From NCBI RefSeq assembly GCF_003347665.1, contig NZ_QDGA01000011.1:62001-126000 (forward strand): a stretch of 64,000 nucleotides of DNA, written 5' to 3'. The notes beneath the pieces were generated by a model. It was not told the origin of the DNA, searched no databases, and saw nothing but the letters and a program-made list of their open reading frames with translations. Position numbers and translations under genes: made by a program. The DNA is from Microvirga calopogonii (lineage in GTDB: Bacteria; Pseudomonadota; Alphaproteobacteria; Rhizobiales; Beijerinckiaceae). Shown piece after piece: positions 7,587-17,782 of the stretch (the first letter of the stretch is position 1; the number at the start of each line of letters is the position of its first letter).

Positions 7587-8075
7587 TCAGGCGGAAGGGA
7601 GCCGCCCTTCCGGCGTATATTTGTCGACGGCCTGCGGCAGCTCCTTGGACAGCCGTGCAAGAATCTCCTCGCGGGACAAGCCGGTCTGCTGTGTCAAGGT
7701 CGCCAGCACGTCAGGTCCGATGGCCTGCTCCAGTTGCTGTGGCGCGACCTCCTTGTTCGGGCCTGTGCCCACCCAGGAATCGGCAACATCGCCGTGACCG
7801 CTTTGCCTAAAGCTGTCGACCAGCTCTCCCAAGCCACCGCTCAGAAAGCCGCCCGGGTTCTGCCCGCTCAAGCCTCCCAGCAATCCTCCCAGGCCGCCCA
7901 AGCCGCCCAGGCCATTGGAGCTGCCTTGTGGTGGGCTGAGATTTCCCGGCGTGCCAGTGGGATTGCTGTTGGCTGTCGAACCGCGCAGCATTTCGGCGAT
8001 CTTGTCGCGATTCTGAAATCCTGCGACGGCAAGAAGTCCCAAAAGGGCCGTCATCGATGGAAAGCCTCGGCTCAT
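7587..8075 (-). CDS. YidB family protein (DUF937)
   Basis: A 162-residue protein with an N-terminal hydrophobic segment ([12 protein letters not shown]), a Gly/Leu/Asn-rich low-complexity linker (about 50-80, repeated GGLGGLGGL) and a C-terminal YidB domain ([21 protein letters not shown], then [31 protein letters not shown]). The start is ATG at 8075, chosen because GGAGGAAAAC precedes it; the frame stays open further upstream only as the antisense of the next gene. YidB proteins are widespread and poorly understood, usually annotated as DUF937. Confidence 0.88.
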   Translation of the reverse strand: MSRGFPSMTALLGLLAVAGFQNRDKIAEMLRGSTANSNPTGTPGNLSPPQGSSNGLGGLGGLGGLLGGLSGQNPGGFLSGGLGELVDSFRQSGHGDVADSWVGTGPNKEVAPQQLEQAIGPDVLATLTQQTGLSREEILARLSKELPQAVDKYTPEGRLPSA

Positions 8076-8264
8076 GTTTTCCTCCTCGTCCGATGCACGA
8101 GAATCGCGGTCGACCCGAAAGGGTTCCAATCTCTCTCGCGGATCCATGGCCAGAGGCGCAGAACCCATGGCCCCAGGGACCGGCCAATGGGCCGGATTGA
8201 CGAACCTTTGCGCGCTGAGGAATGTATGCGCCCTCACTCGGTAGAGTCTTGAAAGGTGTAATCG

Positions 8265-9404
8265 ATGGCGTCGTTCGATGTAGCGGTGATCGGATTGGGC
8301 GCAATGGGAAGCGCCGCGCTCTTCGAGCTCGCCCGCCGAGGGCGGCGTGCGATCGGAATCGAACAATTCGAGCCGGGCCACGACAAGGGCTCCTCGCATG
8401 GGGAGAGCCGGATCATCAGGCTTTCCTATTTCGAACACCCGTCCTATGTGCCGCTGGCCCGTCGGGCCTTGGAAAAATGGCGCGAACTCGAGAAGCTCTC
8501 CGGCGAGACGGTTCTGACCGTCACGGGAGTTCTCGAGGCGGGCTTTCCCGGCTGTCAGGTTGTCGAAGGCTCCCTGGAAGCGTCCCGGCTGCACGGGCTC
8601 GAGCACGAAGTCCTGAGCGCGGACGAGATCAACCGGCGCTTTCCCGCGTTCAAGGTCCCGTCCCATTGGACCGGATTGTATCAGCCGGACGGCGGATTCC
8701 TGCGACCGGAGCTTGCTATCCGGCAATTCGTCGGACTTGCACAGCGGCATGGCGCCGAGGTCAGGACCGGGACACGTGTCCTCGCCATCGAGCCGGTCGG
8801 CTCCGGCGTCCGCGTCACGACCGACGCCGGTGAGATCGAGGCCGGATCGGTCATCATCGCGGCAGGCGCCTGGATCGGCGATTTCGCACCCGAACTGAGG
8901 CCGCACCTCAAGCTGACGCGCCAGGTGCTCGGCTGGTTCGAGCCCCTCCGACCGGCTTCATACACGCCTGATCGGTGCCCGGTCTTCATCTTCGAATCCG
9001 AAGACGACGCCTGCTACGGTTTCCCGGATCTCGCCGGTACGGGCGTCAAAACGGCCTCCCACCGCAAAGGCGCTGATCTCCCGTCGGCCAATGACCTGGC
9101 GCAGGACGGCGGAGCCGAGGACGAGGCGCATATTCGGCAAATGCTCGCCCTGGCGATGCCGGATGCCAACGGGCCGCTCAAGGCAATGCGGACCTGCATT
9201 TATACCCGCACGCCGGATGAGGACTTCGTGATCGACCGGTCATCGGCCGACCCGCGGATCGTGCTGGCCTCGCCCTGTTCGGGCCACGGCTTCAAGTTTG
9301 CGAGCGTGATCGGGGAGGTGCTGGCCGACCTCGCCCTTGGAAATGAGTCCGCGAACGACATCTCTCGGTTCAGGCTTGATCGCTTTGGCGCACAATCGGC
9401 CTGA
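8265..9404 (+). CDS. SolA/monomeric sarcosine oxidase-like FAD-dependent amine oxidase
   Basis: A 379-residue flavoenzyme of the DAO/MSOX family, at the usual length. It has the Rossmann dinucleotide motif [19 protein letters not shown] (residues 8-26), the acidic end of strand 2 (GIEQF), the [11 protein letters not shown] motif and the segment [13 protein letters not shown] with Cys311 at the position of the covalent 8-alpha-cysteinyl-FAD link in N-methyltryptophan and sarcosine oxidases. Family members oxidise N-methylated amino acids with O2 to release formaldehyde and H2O2. The gene is followed after 30 bases by an amino-acid ABC binding protein, which may deliver its substrate. The exact substrate cannot be read from sequence. 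Confidence 0.88.
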   Translation: MASFDVAVIGLGAMGSAALFELARRGRRAIGIEQFEPGHDKGSSHGESRIIRLSYFEHPSYVPLARRALEKWRELEKLSGETVLTVTGVLEAGFPGCQVVEGSLEASRLHGLEHEVLSADEINRRFPAFKVPSHWTGLYQPDGGFLRPELAIRQFVGLAQRHGAEVRTGTRVLAIEPVGSGVRVTTDAGEIEAGSVIIAAGAWIGDFAPELRPHLKLTRQVLGWFEPLRPASYTPDRCPVFIFESEDDACYGFPDLAGTGVKTASHRKGADLPSANDLAQDGGAEDEAHIRQMLALAMPDANGPLKAMRTCIYTRTPDEDFVIDRSSADPRIVLASPCSGHGFKFASVIGEVLADLALGNESANDISRFRLDRFGAQSA

Positions 9405-9434
9405 GACGACAAATCAAATTCTGGAGGAGCTGCC

Positions 9435-10553
9435 ATGAAGAAGGGATACGTCTGTCATCTGTCGATTCTGGCCCTGCTGGCAGGAACCGGGCTGGCCCGC
9501 GCGGAGGACATCGCGATTGCCGTGGCCGGGCCCATGACCGGCGCAGTCGCCACCATCGGCGAGCAGCTCAAGAACGGTGCCGAGCTGGCCGCACAGGCCA
9601 TCAACAACAACGGTGGCGTGAACGGAAAGACCGTCAAGATCGTCGTCTATGACGACGCCTGCGATCCCAAGCAGGCCGTAGCCATCGCCAACCGCATCGT
9701 GTCCGAGGGCATCAAGTTCGTCGATGGCCACGCCTGCTCGGGCTCGTCGATCCCGGCCTCCGAGGTCTATGCGGAAGCGGATGTCCTGATGATGAGCCCA
9801 GCCTCCAGCAATCCGGCCATGACCGACAAGGCGGCCGAGCAGGGCTGGTCGACCATCATGCGACTCTATGGACGTGACGATGCGCAGGGCAAGTTCATCG
9901 GGCCGTGGATCAAGCAGAACTACGGCACCAAGAAGATCGGGATTCTCCACGACAAGAGCGCCTACGGCAAAGGCCTTGCGGATGTTGTGAAGGCTTCCCT
10001 CAACGGCGCCGGGGTCAAGGAAGTGCTCTACGAGGGCATCAATGCCGGCGAAAAGGATTACAAGGCGGTGGTCAATCGCCTCAAGAGCCAGGGCGTCGAG
10101 TTCCTCTATTTCGGCGGCTACCACACCGAGGCCGGGTTGATCATGCGGCAGGCCGCCGATCAGGGCTACAAGTTCCAGCTGATGATGGGCGACAGCATTG
10201 CGACACCGGAATTCGGTGCCGTGGCTGGGCCTGCGGCCGACGGGACCCTGTTCACCTTCCCGCCGGACGGACGTGACAACGATGCCGCCAAGGGAGCACT
10301 GGAGCAGTTCCAGAAGATCGGCTTTGTGCCGGAGGGCTTTACGCTGTTCTCATATGCGACAGTTCAGGCCATCGCCGGTGGCATCGCAAAGGCCGGCAGC
10401 GCGGATCCAAAGGCGGTGGCCAAGACGTTGCGCAGTACGAACGTCGATACGGTCCTCGGTCCGGTGACCTTCGACGAGAAGGGCGACATCAAGGATCCGA
10501 AATACAACATCAATGTCTGGAAGGGCGGTACGTACAGCAAGCTCGCTCAGTGA
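9435..10553 (+). CDS. branched-chain amino acid-type ABC transporter substrate-binding protein (LivJ/LivK family)
   Basis: A 372-residue periplasmic protein with a Sec signal peptide (MKKGYVCHLSILALLAGTGLARA, cleavage near residue 23) and a type I periplasmic fold: IAVAGPMTGAVATIGEQLKNGAELAAQAINNNGGVNG, the Cys pair around DDACDPK and GHACSGSS, and MMSPASSNP in the ligand cleft. A good ribosome-binding site (GGAGG) lies 9 bases ahead of the ATG. No permease or ATPase genes are nearby, so it must work with a transporter encoded elsewhere. The 30-base gap to the amine oxidase suggests one operon and a possible N-methyl amino acid ligand (inference). A strong terminator follows. Confidence 0.92.
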   Translation: MKKGYVCHLSILALLAGTGLARAEDIAIAVAGPMTGAVATIGEQLKNGAELAAQAINNNGGVNGKTVKIVVYDDACDPKQAVAIANRIVSEGIKFVDGHACSGSSIPASEVYAEADVLMMSPASSNPAMTDKAAEQGWSTIMRLYGRDDAQGKFIGPWIKQNYGTKKIGILHDKSAYGKGLADVVKASLNGAGVKEVLYEGINAGEKDYKAVVNRLKSQGVEFLYFGGYHTEAGLIMRQAADQGYKFQLMMGDSIATPEFGAVAGPAADGTLFTFPPDGRDNDAAKGALEQFQKIGFVPEGFTLFSYATVQAIAGGIAKAGSADPKAVAKTLRSTNVDTVLGPVTFDEKGDIKDPKYNINVWKGGTYSKLAQ

Positions 10554-10579
10554 GGGGCGACTTGCCCAGCTAAGACGAA

Positions 10580-10608
10580 GGCGGCTCCTGATGGAGCCGC
10601 CCTTTCGT
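10580..10608 (+). terminator. Rho-independent terminator of the oxidase/binding-protein pair
   Basis: GGCGGCTCC (10580-10588) pairs perfectly with GGAGCCGCC (10593-10601) around a 4-base loop, followed by a T-rich run (CTTTCGTT). It lies 27 bases after the binding-protein stop codon and just before the end of the convergent gene. Confidence 0.85.
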
Positions 10609-10622
10609 TGCGGCGACAATGC

Positions 10623-11057
10623 TCAATCGTGAGCAGCGGCCTTGTCGGGCTCCTGCATCGGGACGAGATGCTCGATGGACACCCAGTCCGTGCACGCCCT
10701 GAGAATGGGGGCAAGATACGCACGATTGCCCTCGATTTCGACAACGCGGCAGGAATAGGCCCTCCGGTCCCCCGGGGGGCGGTAGACGACGGTCACGCCG
10801 GGCCTGATCTCGTCATGGGCCGATGCATGCGGCTCGTTGCTGGCCGAAAGCGTAGTGACCTGTCTGTTGTCCTGTTCAAGGGCCGCCTGCTGGCCGGCCC
10901 GGTAGCGCTCAAGCGCTTGAATTGCCACCCTGGCCCTGTCGCGGTAACGGTCGCAGACGACCCGCATCAGGGTTCCCTTTTCGCGGCCTGGATACCAAGT
11001 CACGCCACCGATCTTGGCCAGCTCCTCTGCAACGATTTCGATCTCTTCCTCAGTCAT
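10623..11057 (-). CDS. hypothetical protein, 144 residues
   Basis: A soluble protein with a helical N-terminal half (MTEEEIEIVAEELAKIGG, then DRYRDRARVAIQALERYRAG) and a C-terminal half that looks like an SH3-like beta barrel (IRPGVTVVYRPPGDRRAYSCRVVEIEGNRAYLAPI). I recognise no named family. It stands alone between a terminator and a 150-base gap. ATG at 11057; coding character is convincing from the regular amphipathic pattern. Confidence 0.7.
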   Translation of the reverse strand: MTEEEIEIVAEELAKIGGVTWYPGREKGTLMRVVCDRYRDRARVAIQALERYRAGQQAALEQDNRQVTTLSASNEPHASAHDEIRPGVTVVYRPPGDRRAYSCRVVEIEGNRAYLAPILRACTDWVSIEHLVPMQEPDKAAAHD

Positions 11058-11206
11058 TGGCTACAATCCCTCATGAGCAGTCGGTCTGTGCTCAGGTCTT
11101 GTGAAAGCACTCAGGCGACCTGCCTCGTTGAGTGCTGATGCCCCAGAGAATTATTGTTGGTTGCGGCGCTTGGCGTCTGAATTACGCCGTACAAGGAGAC
11201 GTTTGA

Positions 11207-11491
11207 TTAGGCTGTAAATTCCATCATGCGCTTCTGCAGGATGGCGAGTTGCTGAATATAGGGCTGCCGACGCTCATAATGGCGTGCTTTCAGCCTTTCG
11301 AGTGCGCGAATCTTGAGATTCGTGTCCGGGGAAGTGTTACTTAGTTTCTGACGCTCCTGTTCGTAATCGAAATCGATGTCGGCCAAGGTCGCGAGAAGGG
11401 ATTGAAGTAGCGGCTGGACGCTTGATGGATAGATTCTAGGAAAGATGGCCCCGTTATACTGTTCATCTTTATGAAACTTAGTATCGCTCAT
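11207..11491 (-). CDS. small conserved-looking hypothetical protein, 94 residues
   Basis: A helical, Gln/Arg-rich protein (LLQSLLATLADIDFDYEQERQKL, then LKIRALERLKARHYERRQPYIQQL). I choose the ATG at 11491 (MSDTKFHK) because GAGGAACGAG sits just upstream; a longer frame from 11599 would run into the end of the preceding Crp/Fnr gene. The type is common in Rhizobiales as an uncharacterised protein, but I know no function. It follows the regulator gene on the same strand about 100 bases downstream. Confidence 0.65.
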   Translation of the reverse strand: MSDTKFHKDEQYNGAIFPRIYPSSVQPLLQSLLATLADIDFDYEQERQKLSNTSPDTNLKIRALERLKARHYERRQPYIQQLAILQKRMMEFTA

Positions 11492-11595
11492 CTCGTTCCT
11501 CATATTAACTTTCGTTAATAGAGCCTTAGAATACTGAGGTAGGGTTACCCCGTCTGTTGGGAACCCGACAAAACCGGAAGAAATCTTTCTTTCGA

Positions 11596-12381
11596 TCAAA
11601 TTGCCGTATTTCTTTTCTTGGTAGGAGCCGGGCGATCTTTCCTATCGGGTGCTCCCTGTTCGGAGAGCCCGGGCAGAAGCCGTTCGAAGCTTTGGCGGAT
11701 GGTGTGGTAGCACTCGCAGGTCGTCCTCTCGAGGCCTTCGTGGTCGGTGATCCTGATCGTTCCACGACCTTGGCTGACCAGTCCCATCCGCTGGAGCGTG
11801 CTCGTAACGCTGCTGACCGTAGAGCGCTGAACCCCCAGCATTTCGGCGAGGATTTCATGCGTGAGAGGGACGTCGTCCTTTTCGGTTCTGTCGCGGGTGC
11901 TCAGGATGGCACGGCAGCAGCGGGCTTCCACACTGTGGATGGCATTGCAGGCGACGGCTTGAAGCGTCTGCGCCAAGAGGGCGTCCGTGTACCGGAACAA
12001 TAAGCTGCGCATGTTCTCGCGCCTCTCAATCACATCTCTCAAGCGATCCAAAGGAATACGCGACGCCGTTCCGGCAACCTGGGTGACGTAGCGTCCGAAC
12101 GATTGAGGCATGATGAGCGCGCTCATGAAGCCGACGACGGATTCCCGGCCGAAATGCGCCATCTCGACGGAACCCCCATCCTGTAAAGCGGCGACTAGGG
12201 AAATGACGGCATCATGCGGGAAATAGGCATGCCGGATCCGTTCTCCGGCCTGATACACAACCTTCCCTCGCGGGAGGTCGACAACTTCGAGATGGGACTC
12301 CAGCCACAAATAATCGTCTGGCTCCAAAGCAGCGAGGAGCTGGTTTCTCCGGTGGATGACGGCCTTCATACCATTCTTCAT
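11596..12381 (-). CDS. Crp/Fnr family transcriptional regulator
   Basis: A 261-residue regulator. The N-terminal cyclic-nucleotide-binding-like beta roll spans about residues 15-140 (LPRGKVVYQAGERIRHAYFP, then MAHFGRESVVGF). The C-terminal winged helix (about 160-225) has the recognition region LTHEILAEMLGVQRSTVSSVTSTLQR. No N-terminal Cys cluster of the FNR type is present, so oxygen sensing by an Fe-S cluster is unlikely, and the canonical cAMP-binding Arg/Ser pair is not obvious. This subtype is abundant in Rhizobiales, with mostly unknown ligands. The divergent neighbour is an amidase gene 384 bases away. Confidence 0.9.
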   Translation of the reverse strand: MKNGMKAVIHRRNQLLAALEPDDYLWLESHLEVVDLPRGKVVYQAGERIRHAYFPHDAVISLVAALQDGGSVEMAHFGRESVVGFMSALIMPQSFGRYVTQVAGTASRIPLDRLRDVIERRENMRSLLFRYTDALLAQTLQAVACNAIHSVEARCCRAILSTRDRTEKDDVPLTHEILAEMLGVQRSTVSSVTSTLQRMGLVSQGRGTIRITDHEGLERTTCECYHTIRQSFERLLPGLSEQGAPDRKDRPAPTKKRNTAI

Positions 12382-12765
12382 GGCAGGGTCTCACCGCGTT
12401 TCGGATCCCCGGACGGGGTAACCTGAGATCCGTCCTGATATTGATATCACATTCCAAAAATGTGCAATCCCGATGGGTCCCTTATGAACAGGCGTTTCTC
12501 ATTCGCTGGTTGGCCCTCCCTGCAGGAAAGTGTTGGAACCGAAGCCTCTGCTTGACTTCAGAGCAACAACGGGCTCTTCGCTTTGTGCCGTTCCCCGATG
12601 GAGCATGCCTCCAAAGAGTGCGGCCCAGGGGCGCGATTACCTTTCGAGGCCTGCCCCTGCGCTGATGTCATGGGCCCATGCGCATGATCGCGGGGAAAAC
12701 AGGTTTACCGGTCTCACGGAAGAATCCAGCATGGCTACGGGCCGATTCCTTGGGAGACTTTCGCA
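12382..12765. promoter_or_regulatory. divergent intergenic region between the Crp/Fnr regulator and the amidase
   Basis: 384 bases with no supported gene on either strand. The left part holds an AT-rich patch (about 12431-12465, with GATATTGATATC) that could be a promoter for the regulator. No clear Crp- or Fnr-type palindrome (TGTGA-N6-TCACA or TTGAT-N4-ATCAA) was found. The amidase start signal GGGAG lies at the right end. Confidence 0.35.
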
Positions 12766-14190
12766 TTGAGTACGCAATCATCCTCGCATCAGGCACGCGG
12801 CGCTGCGCCGGTGGACCTGGCCGACTGGTCTGCTCCAGAGCTACTCGAAGCGTATGCTCGCAAGGCTGTGTCGCCGGTGGATGTCACGAAGGCCGTGATT
12901 GCGCGGATCGATGCATATGAACCGCAACTCCAGGCTCTCTACGCCTTCGATCCGGATGCGGCGCTTCGCGATGCACGGGCCTCGGAGCAGCGCTGGATGA
13001 ACGGAGAGGCGAGGGCGCTGGATGGCGTTCCGGCCACGATCAAGGAGAACATCGCCACCAAAGGAACGCCGGTGCCGCTCGGCACCGCGGCACGCCCGCT
13101 CGTCCCGGCCGCCGAGGATGCGCCGGCGGCGGCGCGACTGCGCGAGGATGGGGTGATCATCCTCGCCAAGACCACCATGCCGGATTACGGCATGCTCTCC
13201 TCGGGCCTTTCGAGCTTCCATCCGCTCGCGCGCAATCCATGGGATCTCTCCAAGAACCCGGGCGGCAGCTCGGCGGGGGCGGGCGCAGCCGCAGCAGCCG
13301 GCTATGGGCCGTTCCATATCGGCACCGATATCGGCGGTTCGATCCGCCTGCCGGCGTCCTGGTGCGGCGTGTTCGGCCTCAAACCCAGCTTCGGCCGCAT
13401 CCCGATCGATCCAACCTATTACGGGCGTGTTGCAGGGCCGATGACCCGCACCGTGCGCGACGCGGCCCTCATAATGAGAAGCCTCACGCGCCCCGACCCG
13501 CGCGATCCCATGAGCCTGCCGTATCAGGATCTGCCATGGCTCGATCTCGATATCGACGTGAAAGGCCTGACCATCGGCGTGATGATGCAGGCGGGCATCG
13601 GCATGCCGCTCGACCCGGAGGTTCGTGCCGCCATCGAGAAGGCAGCGAAGGCTTTCCAGGACGCCGGTGCGATCATCGAGGATGTGCCGCCCTTCATTAC
13701 CCGCGAGATGCTCGACGGCCTCGACGATTTCTGGCGCCAGCGGGCCTGGATGGACATGGCTCCCTTGAGCGACGAGGAGCGTGGGAAGATTCTGCCCTAC
13801 ATCCTGCAATGGGCGGAAGGTGGCAAGGATCTGACCGGCGCAGAAGTGTATAGCGGCATGAACCAGATGATGGTGATGCGCCATGCGGCCGTCGCCGCAA
13901 CCCACCGCTTCGATTTCGTTATTTCACCGGTGGCGCCCTGCGTGGCCTATCCGGCGGAACTGGCGTCGCCCATTCATAATCCGGAGGAGCCGTTCGAGCA
14001 TATCGGCTATACGGTCGCCTTCAACATGTCGGACCAGCCTGCCTCTTCCGTCAATGCGGGCTTCACGAAGGCGGGCCTTCCCATCGGCCTCCAGATCATT
14101 GGCCGCCGCTTCGACGATGTGGGCGTGTTGCGGCTCTCTCAAGCCTGGGAGACGATGTGCGCGAACAAGCGACCCTGGCCGAAGCTGTAG
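12766..14190 (+). CDS. amidase signature family protein
   Basis: A 474-residue amidase. The Ser-cisSer-Lys triad is visible: Lys93 in ATIKEN, cis-Ser168 in NPGGSSAGAGAA, and Ser192 in GTDIGGSIRLP. The protein is of normal family length with no signal peptide, so it is cytoplasmic. Family members hydrolyse carboxamides or act as GatA-like subunits; the absence of gatB/gatC nearby and the divergent C-terminal part argue for a free amidase. The start is TTG at 12766 with GGGAG nine bases upstream; a GTG at residue 16 is an alternative. Substrate unknown. Confidence 0.9.
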   Translation: MSTQSSSHQARGAAPVDLADWSAPELLEAYARKAVSPVDVTKAVIARIDAYEPQLQALYAFDPDAALRDARASEQRWMNGEARALDGVPATIKENIATKGTPVPLGTAARPLVPAAEDAPAAARLREDGVIILAKTTMPDYGMLSSGLSSFHPLARNPWDLSKNPGGSSAGAGAAAAAGYGPFHIGTDIGGSIRLPASWCGVFGLKPSFGRIPIDPTYYGRVAGPMTRTVRDAALIMRSLTRPDPRDPMSLPYQDLPWLDLDIDVKGLTIGVMMQAGIGMPLDPEVRAAIEKAAKAFQDAGAIIEDVPPFITREMLDGLDDFWRQRAWMDMAPLSDEERGKILPYILQWAEGGKDLTGAEVYSGMNQMMVMRHAAVAATHRFDFVISPVAPCVAYPAELASPIHNPEEPFEHIGYTVAFNMSDQPASSVNAGFTKAGLPIGLQIIGRRFDDVGVLRLSQAWETMCANKRPWPKL

Positions 14191-14329
14191 CGGCATGGCT
14201 CACATTCGCCGGTCATGGCCGGGCTTGCCCCAGTCATTCCGGTTGCTCGAAGAGGCGGGACTATCGAAGCGACATCAGGGCTCGGGTGGATGGGTTTTCT
14301 CCCATGAGAGCTGCTGATAAACAGCCGCC

Positions 14330-15085
14330 ATGACGTACAAAGTTGCCGCTCTCTACCAGTTCGTCCCGCTGCCGGACTTCCGGGAGCTGAAGGACCCGCT
14401 GCACAAGCTCTGCCTCGACCTCGGAATCCGGGGCACGCTGCTCCTTGCCCATGAGGGCATCAACGGGACGGTGGCCGGGACCGGTGAGGCCATCGACGGG
14501 CTTATGGCCGAGCTGCGTGACGGCCCGCTTTTCAACGGCCGCCTCGACAATCTCGAGCTCAAGTTCTCGAGCGCGGCGGAGATGCCGTTCAAGCGGATGA
14601 AGGTGCGGCTCAAGAAGGAGATCGTGACCCTCGGCGATCCGCAGACCGATCCGCTGCGTCAGGTCGGGACCTATGTGACGCCCGCCGAGTGGAACCGGCT
14701 CTTGGACGAGCCCGGCATCGTGTTGCTCGACACACGTAACGATTTCGAGGTCGAGATGGGCACCTTCGAGGGAGCGGTCGATCCCCGGATCAAGCGCTTC
14801 AGCGAGTTCAAGGACTTCGTGGAGAAGGAGCTCGACCCGAAGCAGCACAGGAAGGTCGCCATGTTCTGCACCGGCGGTATCCGGTGCGAGAAGGCCAGTT
14901 CCTACATGCTGGCCCAGGGCTTCGAAGAGGTGTTCCATCTCAAGGGCGGCATTCTGAAATATCTTGAAGAGGTTCCGGAAACGGAGAGCCGCTGGAACGG
15001 CGGGTGCTTCGTGTTCGACGAGCGCATCGCGCTCGGCCACGGACTCGTCGAGCAGCCGGACGGGGCAGGGCAATCCGATGAGTGA
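14330..15085 (+). CDS. trhO: tRNA uridine(34) hydroxylase TrhO (YceA-type rhodanese)
   Basis: A 251-residue protein with the N-terminal UPF0176 domain ([12 protein letters not shown], then [16 protein letters not shown]) and a C-terminal rhodanese domain ([17 protein letters not shown]) with catalytic Cys in [13 protein letters not shown]. TrhO makes the 5-hydroxyuridine (ho5U) at wobble position 34 of tRNAs using O2. The end overlaps the slyX start by 8 bases, so the two are coupled. A cysteine cluster of the longer E. coli C-terminus is absent, as in many alphaproteobacterial orthologues. Confidence 0.92.
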   Translation: MTYKVAALYQFVPLPDFRELKDPLHKLCLDLGIRGTLLLAHEGINGTVAGTGEAIDGLMAELRDGPLFNGRLDNLELKFSSAAEMPFKRMKVRLKKEIVTLGDPQTDPLRQVGTYVTPAEWNRLLDEPGIVLLDTRNDFEVEMGTFEGAVDPRIKRFSEFKDFVEKELDPKQHRKVAMFCTGGIRCEKASSYMLAQGFEEVFHLKGGILKYLEEVPETESRWNGGCFVFDERIALGHGLVEQPDGAGQSDE

Positions 15086-15290
15086 CGTCGAGACCCGCAT
15101 CGAGGCGCTCGAGGTGCGCGCCGCCTATCAGGACCAGGTAATCGAGGACCTGAACCAGACCGTCATTGCCCAGTGGAAGCTGATCGACAGCCTCAAACGG
15201 CAGCTCAACGAACTGCTCGACCGTGTCCAAGAAGTCGAGGACAACGCGGGCGGGAACTCCACGCCCGAGCCTCCGCCGCCGCATTACTAG
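15078..15290 (+). CDS. slyX: SlyX family protein
   Basis: A 70-residue protein starting at the ATG at 15078 within the end of trhO. It is a coiled coil ([20 protein letters not shown], then [23 protein letters not shown]) ending in the typical proline-rich tail PEPPPPHY. SlyX proteins are small, widely conserved and functionally obscure. The 8-base overlap with trhO suggests coupled translation. Confidence 0.9.
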   Translation: MSDVETRIEALEVRAAYQDQVIEDLNQTVIAQWKLIDSLKRQLNELLDRVQEVEDNAGGNSTPEPPPPHY

Positions 15291-15353
15291 CAAGGCTGCG
15301 CCGGTTGTCTCGGCTGCGGAGCCGATACCAGGATCGTGTGTTGGATCCTTCCT

Positions 15354-15440
15354 CGTCATGGCCGGCCTTGTGCCGGCCATCCCGATGAGAAGGGCGCGGC
15401 TCTTTACGGAAGCGAGATCACCGGCGCGAGACCGGTATGA
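15354..15440. repeat. dispersed palindromic repeat, family A
   Basis: GTCATGGCCGGCCTTGTGCCGGCCATCCCGAT in two halves (the first a palindrome around CTTGTG), then a variable middle, then an inverted second part, GATCACCGG...ACCGG. Near-identical units occur at 22486-22577, 42301-42393 and 60008-60100, with a half unit at 28685-28735. The unit lies downstream of slyX. Confidence 0.8.
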
Positions 15441-15581
15441 TAAGGAGGGGAATACCTCGTCCTGTCTCCGCTCCAGTGCCTGTGGCGTTTGGAAGGTGTT
15501 CAAAACCATGCCTCTTTCGTCGGAAGGAGCATTCGGCTCTCGCCCGGTTCCCACCACTGCCAAAAATTTTTCTGTCGCCCT

Positions 15582-15610
15582 CTTGAACGGTGAAGCTTGT
15601 TCAACCAAAT
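15582..15610 (+). promoter_or_regulatory. candidate heat-shock (RpoH-type) promoter of groES-groEL
   Basis: CTTGAA (15582-15587) and CCAAAT (15605-15610) are 17 bases apart, similar to the alphaproteobacterial RpoH consensus (CTTGAC-N17-CYTATNT). The same span holds an inverted repeat TTGAAC-N10-GTTCAA (15583-15604). I searched the 390-base upstream gap for a CIRCE element (TTAGCACTC-N9-GAGTGCTAA) and saw none, so HrcA control is not supported here. Confidence 0.4.
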
Positions 15611-15680
15611 CATCGCCCGCGGAGGCCCCGAGAGGCTCCGTGTGAGCAGTTAACACGCTGATATCATTGGAGGAAGCTTC

Positions 15681-15995
15681 ATGAAGTTCCGTCCTTTGCA
15701 TGACCGTATCGTGGTCAAGCGCATCGATGCCGAGGAGAAGACGGCGGGTGGGATCATCATCCCCGACACGGCCAAGGAGAAGCCCCAGCAGGGCGAGGTG
15801 ATCGCTGTCGGTCCCGGCGCCCGCAACGACCAGGGCCAGCTCGTTCTCCTCGACGTCAAGGTCGGCGACACCGTGCTCTTCGGCAAATGGTCGGGCACGG
15901 AAGTGAAGATCGATGGCGAGGATCTCCTGATCATGAAGGAGAGCGACATCATGGGCGTGCTGGAACAGTCGGCCGCCCAGAAGAAGGCCGCCTAA
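15681..15995 (+). CDS. groES: co-chaperonin GroES
   Basis: A 104-residue co-chaperonin of standard length plus a short Lys/Ala tail. It has the conserved N-terminus [13 protein letters not shown], the mobile loop [21 protein letters not shown] that contacts GroEL, and the roof/core motifs [28 protein letters not shown] precedes the ATG at 15681. It forms the heptameric lid of the GroEL folding chamber. The next gene is groEL, 57 bases downstream. Confidence 0.98.
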   Translation: MKFRPLHDRIVVKRIDAEEKTAGGIIIPDTAKEKPQQGEVIAVGPGARNDQGQLVLLDVKVGDTVLFGKWSGTEVKIDGEDLLIMKESDIMGVLEQSAAQKKAA

Positions 15996-16046
15996 GGCCA
16001 AGTCCCACAATCAGAGTCACACATCGTTACGTCTCATCAGGAGTGA

Positions 16047-17678
<1,632 letters not shown>

Positions 17679-17702
17679 GCTCCAGCCTCATCCAAAGAGC
17701 GA

Positions 17703-17733
17703 ACGGCGCCGTGCAAGCGGCGCCGTTTTCTTT
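17703..17733 (+). terminator. Rho-independent terminator of groES-groEL
   Basis: ACGGCGCCG (17703-17711) and CGGCGCCGT (17718-17726) form a perfect 9-base stem with a 6-base loop, followed by TTTTCTTT. It lies 24 bases after the groEL stop. Confidence 0.92.
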
Positions 17734-17782
17734 GAGCGTTCAATCTGCGACAAGAGGCAAATCGTCGACCCGCGGAGACGCT

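Noticed and set aside
8076..8906. Upstream extension of the YidB-family frame
   Set aside because: It is the complement of the amine-oxidase coding region; the ribosome-binding site before 8075 sets the start.
12382..12765. FNR/CRP-type site between the regulator and amidase genes
   Set aside because: GATATTGATATC resembles half-sites only; the required spacing is absent.
15441..15680. CIRCE element upstream of groES
   Set aside because: No TTAGCACTC-N9-GAGTGCTAA match, even with mismatches, was seen.
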